A DNA stretch of 64,000 nt, from NCBI RefSeq assembly GCF_025399195.1, contig NW_026252101.1, forward strand, positions 310,001-374,000, given 5' to 3'. Positions 58,039 to 64,000 of the stretch are shown piece after piece. This DNA comes from Umbelopsis ramanniana AG (lineage: Eukaryota; Mucoromycota; Umbelopsidomycetes; Umbelopsidales; Umbelopsidaceae). Within the stretch, counting starts at the first letter, position 1. Every line of letters begins with the position of its first letter. Under the pieces are notes generated by a model, which saw nothing but the letters and a program-made list of their open reading frames with translations, made no database searches and was not told the DNA's origin. Position numbers and translations under genes: made by a program.

Positions 58039-60619
58039 ATGTTCAATCGTGTACGAGGTATCCGCTTGTTTACACAAGTGCAAAAGAGCCGATCCCGTGC
58101 TTTGTGCAGATCTGTAGTGAACTCTGCTTTTCATACTCTTCCTTTAGGTCAGTGTCTTTCTTTTTGCTTGCCATATTTCTTCGGTGTGTTTACTAACTCG
58201 TTGATTTGATCTTCATAACTCAGTAGCAGCAACAAGTAGTATTGTATCATCTAATAGAGGCTACTATTTGGATGGTGTCTTAGACAAACGTGGTTTTGTC
58301 GCATTTACCCCCGGTGTACGGCATGCGAGTACTTCTACTGGCGAAGAAGCCTTAACCTCTACCACCGTGGATGCACACTTGCAAGCATCAGTAGACGCAT
58401 TAGATCTTCATGGAGCGATGGATATAATTGAACAAGCTCATAGCCGTGGTCTTGTTCAACCACATCACTACCGACAAGTTTTTCGTATACTGGAATCAGA
58501 TGTTGTACCTGATTTCGCAAGCCTCTCACGTATTGCTCGGTGGTTTACATCCTCACAGCCAGTACATCTGAACACGGCAACTCCAGAAGAATTAAATCTT
58601 TGGAAAAGCGCTATCAAAGCTTGTTTTAAGCTTGGCAGATCTCATTTCAGTCGAGACTTAAGCGGTTTATTACAAGCCTTTGCGTCTCGCGCAAAGCTCG
58701 ACCAAGTTGTTGATGCCGATCTTTGGGGTATCGTACTTCGGGTAATGTTGCAAAACAGAGACACTCTTCTATTATCTCTGTACTGATAATTTTTTTAGGG
58801 ATACGGTATTCTGAAACAAGAAGACATGATCGATGCCACCATTGCCAAAATTCCCGCTGATGTAGATTGCCAAGACTACATACCAATGGCATATGCGTCC
58901 GCTGGAGCTCATGGCAAAGCAGATGTATATTTAGACAGACTCATCGAATTGAGGATCCCGAAACCCGAAGTCTTCAAAGTTTTGTCCAAAACTGCTGCAT
59001 ATGAAGGTGACGTACAGCGTGTCAAGAAAATTGCCTCCATGGGCACAGAACTACTGGATGGAGTAAGCTTTGATCAGGATGTCATCTTGGCGCACAAAAC
59101 GAGATTATTTCATCTTTTGAAAAAGCAAAACCCAAGCACAAGTTATTCCGGCAGGAACAACAGTGGCATACTCAGTGAGGAACTGAAGGAATCCAGACGA
59201 GAGTGCGAAGAGCTGATGTCAAACATGCTTTCAGACCGATACCCATTAGACATATCCTCTGCCAATATCATTCTTGATTACCTGACCTTTGGTAATCGCC
59301 TGGATCACGCCAAGTTTCCCATGGCCCATGCCCGTGACATCCTTGAAAATGTTTTACCTACAAAGGGCATTCAACCAAACTTTCAATCCTATTTCCTTGT
59401 TCTGAGAGGATATGCCAAGACTAGGGAGCTGGATTCACCACGACACAATGCCAGATTAGACAAATGCCTGGAGTTGTTTTATATGATGGAAAACGCCGGT
59501 TTCCATAGTCATCAACATGCAAAATTCCAATGTCTTTTCGAAGCATGTTTGCCACACTCGGACCGATATAACTACGATTTGTTCCAGTCAAAAAGTAGAT
59601 TGGCACCAACACTCCAAAGTAGCGTTGCTCGCCACAATGCCCCGTATGTGGACCCACGTATATTTGACATTGAACGTATAATGCTAGACTCCAATATCCG
59701 CCATGACCGGATCACCATCAAGACTGTCTTGACATGCTTAGGAGTCAGTGGGCTCTATGGGGCCATGTGGAGAAGATGGAAGGAACTACAACTTGCAGGA
59801 GTGCGACGTGATGGTGGACTGTTTGAGAGGATCTTTTCACTCGCGGCATTGGAACCCGAGCAAGCCCAGTATGCTCTTGCTGTTGTTCATCATCAGCTGG
59901 AAAGAGAAACTCCGAAAATTGAGATGACTATGCCTCTATACCGATCCATTATCGATTGTTGTATAACGGCTCAAGACGCCGTCAGTGCCACTTCAGTATT
60001 ACACACTGCAGGTGTTGACAATCTGCCATCTCCTGAAAAGCTCTCTAGTCCTCAAGAGAAACAACTAAAGAAGCTTGGGCTTAAAGCACAATTAGGTATT
60101 AGATCATTGACTGGATCAATTGGCACCCACTTGAAGGACATGATGGACTTGCAAGTTTCACCCAAAAGCGACATGTGGTTGATGCTCATGTCTCATGCTG
60201 TAGAGACACAGTTTTCATTGCAAGATGCACAACGTGTATTCAATGGATTCACAATGTCAAGGTTTGAAAAGACAGGCAAAATTCCCGTCCCTGCACATGA
60301 GCAGTCGCCGATCATTCCATTCCCTTCTTCGCCTTATAACGAAACGGATGTTCTAATGATCGATATGTTCGTTTCTGCTTTGCTCAAGTCACAAAACATT
60401 CCGGTCATCAGAGATGTATTGGAAACGTATGGAGAACAATCTTCAAAATTATGGCTCTCTCGCGATTCTGTCAAACAATTTGTCACTTTAGCTAAGGAGG
60501 AGAAGAGCGATGACGATGTCAAATGGATTGTTGAGAAAATTCTTCCAAAAGTATCTGGTCAATCATCAAATTACAGACATTGGATGCGCAAACTTCAACG
60601 ATCTGTAGACAATCTTTGA
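58039..60619 (+). CDS. mitochondrial PPR-like helical repeat protein
   Basis: Exons 58039-58147, 58224-58741, 58799-60619; 815 residues. The N-terminus is Arg/Ser-rich without acids (MFNRVRGIRLFTQVQKSRSR), a mitochondrial presequence. The body is built of paired helices of pentatricopeptide type, for example YIPMAYASAGAHGKADVYL and PNFQSYFLVLRGYAK followed by LELFYMMENAG. Such proteins bind organellar RNA for splicing, stability or translation. The repeats are degenerate and I cannot name an orthologue or RNA target. No catalytic domain seen. Convergent with the next gene, only 95 bases between stop codons. Confidence 0.72.
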
Positions 60620-60714
60620 AATGACAATAGATTTATAGATTTTTCATGTATAATAAAGCTGTTTTATTGAGTAAACTTAAACATTATATCCATGGCTCCA
60701 GATACTAAATGTTG

Positions 60715-61590
60715 TTACTGAATTTCGCGTGCATTATAGACGCCTGTGACAATTTCTTTTAGTTCCTCTAACAAGTTTGGCCATCCTTCAAGCGAGTCAA
60801 AGATCTCCTCTTGCCATTTGTCATCATTTGGCTGTTCCCTTCGCGAAGTCTTCAATACGGATATGAACGTTTCGTAGTCGCCCTCTGCATCGACGTTAAT
60901 ATTTTGATGTCGAACTTCTGCAACATCAACGTCAACATCATCGGCAAGGCTATCAGCATATACAGAGTTTCGACGTGATGGGATGCTGATTGCATCTGAG
61001 CTGCATCCTTGTGATAGACAGTGTTTTACGTTGCGGAAGAAAGCCGGAAACGCATCTGGTAGCTGCTGTTGAAGGTCTGGGTAATTTCGGAGTTGACGTA
61101 GATCGATGAGGTCGTCATCCGCCTCGCTGTCAACTTCTTGCCGGTTCAGATGCAGATTACCCCCACGATTTTCAGCCTCATCCTCTGGTTCAGAATCAGA
61201 ATCATACACATCGTAACCAACGATTTCATAAAATTTGGCGATGAAGGTTGGGTTAGAGTCCAGCTTGGCGACTAATGAATCCAGCCAAGGACCATCGGGC
61301 ACAGTTTCTCTGGGAGAGAACATGATATGCTTGAATTCATCCCATGCTTCTTTTCCTTGAGATTCACGTATGTGATGCTCTATCACTTCAAAAAAGTCTG
61401 TGTTTCGCGATACTAGATCCTCCATGTCTCGCGAACGATCGAGGAGGGCAACAAGGACGGAGTCTCCAACAGCTCTGCCACGAATGTCAACCAGTCTGGC
61501 ATTCAAGCTGCTCTTCCTACTAAGGGCTTCTTCATGTTGGCTATTTTCTTGTTGTAAATGTGCAATGGTAGATGCGCGTTCGGTTTGCAT
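60715..61590 (-). CDS. acidic protein of unknown function
   Basis: Single exon, 291 residues from an ATG with A at -3. The N-terminal about 35 residues suggest a short coiled coil (TIAHLQQENSQHEEAL). The rest is helical and acidic, with low-complexity stretches such as DVYDSDSEPEDEAE and DDVDVDVAEV between more ordered segments (LRQLRNYPDLQQQLPDAF, LEGWPNLLEELKEIV). No signal, membrane segment or known domain recognised. The length, normal composition and absence of an overlapping alternative support a real gene. Confidence 0.65.
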   Translation of the reverse strand: MQTERASTIAHLQQENSQHEEALSRKSSLNARLVDIRGRAVGDSVLVALLDRSRDMEDLVSRNTDFFEVIEHHIRESQGKEAWDEFKHIMFSPRETVPDGPWLDSLVAKLDSNPTFIAKFYEIVGYDVYDSDSEPEDEAENRGGNLHLNRQEVDSEADDDLIDLRQLRNYPDLQQQLPDAFPAFFRNVKHCLSQGCSSDAISIPSRRNSVYADSLADDVDVDVAEVRHQNINVDAEGDYETFISVLKTSRREQPNDDKWQEEIFDSLEGWPNLLEELKEIVTGVYNAREIQ

Positions 61591-62327
61591 TATTGTTTTG
61601 TTGATGAGAGGGGCGATACAGGTAGTGATGCATTTTTCCTAAAATTAGGCGCCTTATAGCCAAATATTACAATTGGCTGATGAGTGAAATTTTTGTTTGG
61701 TTGGCAAATGAAGTGAATTCGCTGACGCATGGTGCCAATGCTTTATTCTTTTGAGCACACCATTGACTGCATGCTTTCTTTAAAAAATGTGGACATGTTG
61801 GAAGCTTGAGACATTGAATAAGGTCAATACTAGTAAAGTACCTTCTTTCTCCTTTTACAATACACATCTCTAAATGTCAATTTGAGCCACTTCAACCATG
61901 TCAAATCAATCCCAGGATGAAGCGTATTTCTAAGTATTTCATCTTAAGAAAAGGAACAATATACATGAGTTGCTTCTATAACATTAAGCGTCAGCTTTGT
62001 AGATACCAGTGTGTGGGACAAAATGTCGGAATGTGAACGAACCAAAAAATTCAACTAACGCTGATCCTCGCATAAGTGAAAATTATCAGGTCATGTTAAA
62101 GAACCAACTGAATACAAAAAAAAATGTTAAAGAACCAGTCTTCTATCGCAATGAGCAAGATGATATTTGTACAACCATTGTTACGACAATTCATTCGAAT
62201 CAAAAGATAAAATACAGAGTAAAGTACCATACACTAAACTAAGCTAATGTGATTGCTATGCTGATGATTCTAAATTTTTTTGTCAGTGCCATAGTAAATG
62301 CCAAAAGATGTCTTCATGACTTATCGT
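61591..62327. other. intergenic
   Basis: 737 bases between two minus-strand genes. Frames below 80 codons, nothing recognised. Confidence 0.5.
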
Positions 62328-64000
62328 TTAGTTAAAGGAGTCGATATGCATGTGGTCAATAAGTGCATGTGAGTGCTGATCAGGCAGTAAGTTCTGTGCG
62401 GGGCTACTTGGAACGGTTATGGAAGCCGTGGTAACTGGGAGATCATTGCCATGCAGAATGAATTTGGAGGTAGATGAAACGCCAACATCCAGTGCAACAG
62501 CGTTTGGCGGCGGCTGTGATTGCTGCTCTGGCGTACGTAATATTACTTGTGGTGCTTGACTATGATGTCCGCTATACCACTTTTCGGAGTCATCTACCCA
62601 TCCTGTAGCAGACGCTGCGATTGAATAAAGTATGGTGTCATCAGATGTTGGATTATGATCTAAAGCATTGCTTGTGTGATTCCATAATGTTCGTGGATCA
62701 GGTGGAGGTGTGTCCATTTCTGGAGGGGAATAGTTTCTTGTGATAGCTGGTGGGGGAGTGATATGCCTTGAGTTCTTTATGATACCGTGCTCATGATTAG
62801 AATTTGACGGCGAACTGTGAACTGATAAATGAGCTTGATTCATCCCTGAAATAGCTTCCGGTTGCTGATGATCCAAAGTCCGAGTCGTTGTAGCCATCCG
62901 CGACGAATATCCCCAATTGTCATCTACCGATATAAGCTCAAATGTGTAGTGCGCAGGCTCTAGTACTTTGGATGTCTCTGGTAAAACATGGTCTGAATAT
63001 TTTGGCACTAATCGTGATTGGTTATGATGAGAGTCGCTTTGGAGAATCGGTGGTAAGCTTGAAATATGTTCGGGACTACCAGAGTGCCGGAAGCCGGTCT
63101 CCACAATCTGTTGGAAACTTGTTTGTTTGGAAAGGGGGAGATGATCCATTCCTTGACTCTGAGGTCCGGTAGGCTCTATCTGTAGTTTCTCCAAAAACGC
63201 CTTTGCTTTGTCGTGCAGTTGAAGAGATGATAGATTCCTACTATCCTCAGAATACGAAGAATCGGCTACGGTATCAATGAGAGCTGAAAATGAACCTGAT
63301 CCGGTCACGGTACGAGTATCCAAAAGATAACCTATGATGGCAATTGATCGACGCAATTGCACTTCTGATTGTATTAGCACCTGAGGCGTCGAATGCTGTA
63401 GGTCGTTTGCGTGTGTCAAGGCAGCAAGTAGAACGGAGTATGCACAATAATCATAATTTGTAAGAAGACTTGTGTCATTGACCAGAAAATGTGCCAGTTG
63501 AGTTATGGTATTTGCTACGGTCCGTATTCGCCGATGTACCGACTTTACCGATTTCTGAGAATTGATTGTCAAGATGTGGTGTTCAAGCACATTGTATTGA
63601 AGATGTAGCATGGCAACTGCGGCAGCCTGTGGTGGTTTGACTGGTATGGGGCTTGAAACCTCCGGTACTGGTGTCCATGCAATCGCTCGTGGAAGTGAAA
63701 TCAGCCAGTCTGACAGTTCTTTTAGCAATTCCGACCATCGTTCTTGGATTTGTAAATAACTGGGGTCGGTCTTTATGCTTGACTGTAGAACCAAATATTT
63801 CTCGCACAGTATCATCAATTTTGTTTGGCATGCAAATGCTTCAATAGGAATGGAATCCTCATCATCTGGAAGAACTTTTGGAATGGGTATCATGGTGTCC
63901 CTTTTGGAGATCACAAATGGGCGCCCGGATCCAAGACTAGTCAGCTTGTCCATGTTGTAACAAGTCCAAAATATACGATTTCGTAGTTCAATATCAAACT
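62328..64000 (-). CDS. fungal-specific transcription factor (middle homology region), 5' partial
   Basis: The frame is open from the stop at 62328 to the right edge, so the gene starts beyond 64000. The edge reads ELRNRIFWTCYNMDKLTS followed by LGSGRPFVIS, the RR.(L/I)FW..Y..D+..S...GRP motif of the fungal_trans domain of Zn2Cys6 transcription factors. The ATG at 63953 lies inside this motif and is not the start. Helical segments of the middle homology region continue for about 250 residues (LLKELSDWLISLP, AMLHLQYNVLEHHIL). The C-terminal half is Pro/Ser/Gln-rich and disordered, a likely activation region. The DNA-binding Zn2Cys6 cluster is expected upstream, outside the window. Target genes unknown. 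Confidence 0.85.
   Translation of the reverse strand, partial: FDIELRNRIFWTCYNMDKLTSLGSGRPFVISKRDTMIPIPKVLPDDEDSIPIEAFACQTKLMILCEKYLVLQSSIKTDPSYLQIQERWSELLKELSDWLISLPRAIAWTPVPEVSSPIPVKPPQAAAVAMLHLQYNVLEHHILTINSQKSVKSVHRRIRTVANTITQLAHFLVNDTSLLTNYDYCAYSVLLAALTHANDLQHSTPQVLIQSEVQLRRSIAIIGYLLDTRTVTGSGSFSALIDTVADSSYSEDSRNLSSLQLHDKAKAFLEKLQIEPTGPQSQGMDHLPLSKQTSFQQIVETGFRHSGSPEHISSLPPILQSDSHHNQSRLVPKYSDHVLPETSKVLEPAHYTFELISVDDNWGYSSRMATTTRTLDHQQPEAISGMNQAHLSVHSSPSNSNHEHGIIKNSRHITPPPAITRNYSPPEMDTPPPDPRTLWNHTSNALDHNPTSDDTILYSIAASATGWVDDSEKWYSGHHSQAPQVILRTPEQQSQPPPNAVALDVGVSSTSKFILHGNDLPVTTASITVPSSPAQNLLPDQHSHALIDHMHIDSFN

Overview
This is a eukaryotic, fungal window. The genes are dense with short spliceosomal introns (mostly 50-150 bases, GT...AG, often a CTAAC/CTAAT-like branch site), start codons follow TATA-like boxes, and a CotH-type spore-coat/invasin-family gene plus overall gene content point to Mucoromycota, most likely Mucorales. 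I infer this from gene content; no marker in the window settles the genus. Nearly all genes had to be assembled from several exons; exon coordinates were set by reading splice sites and checking that frame and family sequence continue across them.

Layout. 0-3.4 kb: a Ser-rich single-pass membrane protein running off the left edge, then mitochondrial citrate synthase. 3.4-15.2 kb: a gene-poor stretch whose only recurring coding signal is a family of five small (60-66 aa) Cys-rich, zinc-ribbon-like ORFs plus one decayed copy; two copies form an inverted pair about 2 kb apart. 15.2-20.1 kb: proteasome alpha-6 (PRE5/PSMA1), autophagy factor Atg29 and the ADP/ATP carrier, all on minus. 20.1-23.3 kb: mostly empty. 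23.3-28.4 kb: CotH protein, glucosamine-6-phosphate deaminase and an RS/RRM splicing-factor-like protein. 30.4-37.8 kb: NAD-type polyol dehydrogenase, a VC0807-like membrane protein, a secreted Ecm14-like pseudo-carboxypeptidase, Alb1-like ribosome biogenesis factor and a SAM methyltransferase. 38.3-43.1 kb: a 1,570-residue ankyrin-HET fusion protein. 44.0-49.9 kb: alanine-glyoxylate aminotransferase and a Uls1-like SNF2/RING translocase with a SUMO-binding-like motif. 51.1-54.6 kb: GT61 glycosyltransferase and ribosomal protein uS11, which carries a candidate H/ACA snoRNA in an intron. 54.8-64 kb: an RBMS-like two-RRM protein, a very small shugoshin hidden in six short exons, a PPR-like mitochondrial protein, an unknown acidic protein, and a fungal-specific transcription factor running off the right edge.

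The genes are mostly independent housekeeping functions (TCA cycle, protein turnover, autophagy, ATP export, amino-sugar and glyoxylate metabolism, RNA processing, ribosome assembly, chromatin/SUMO, cohesion protection) and do not form an obvious cluster. The items most worth pursuing are the multi-copy Cys-rich mini-protein family, the ankyrin-HET fusion (an allorecognition/NLR-like architecture), the minimal shugoshin, and the intronic snoRNA candidate.
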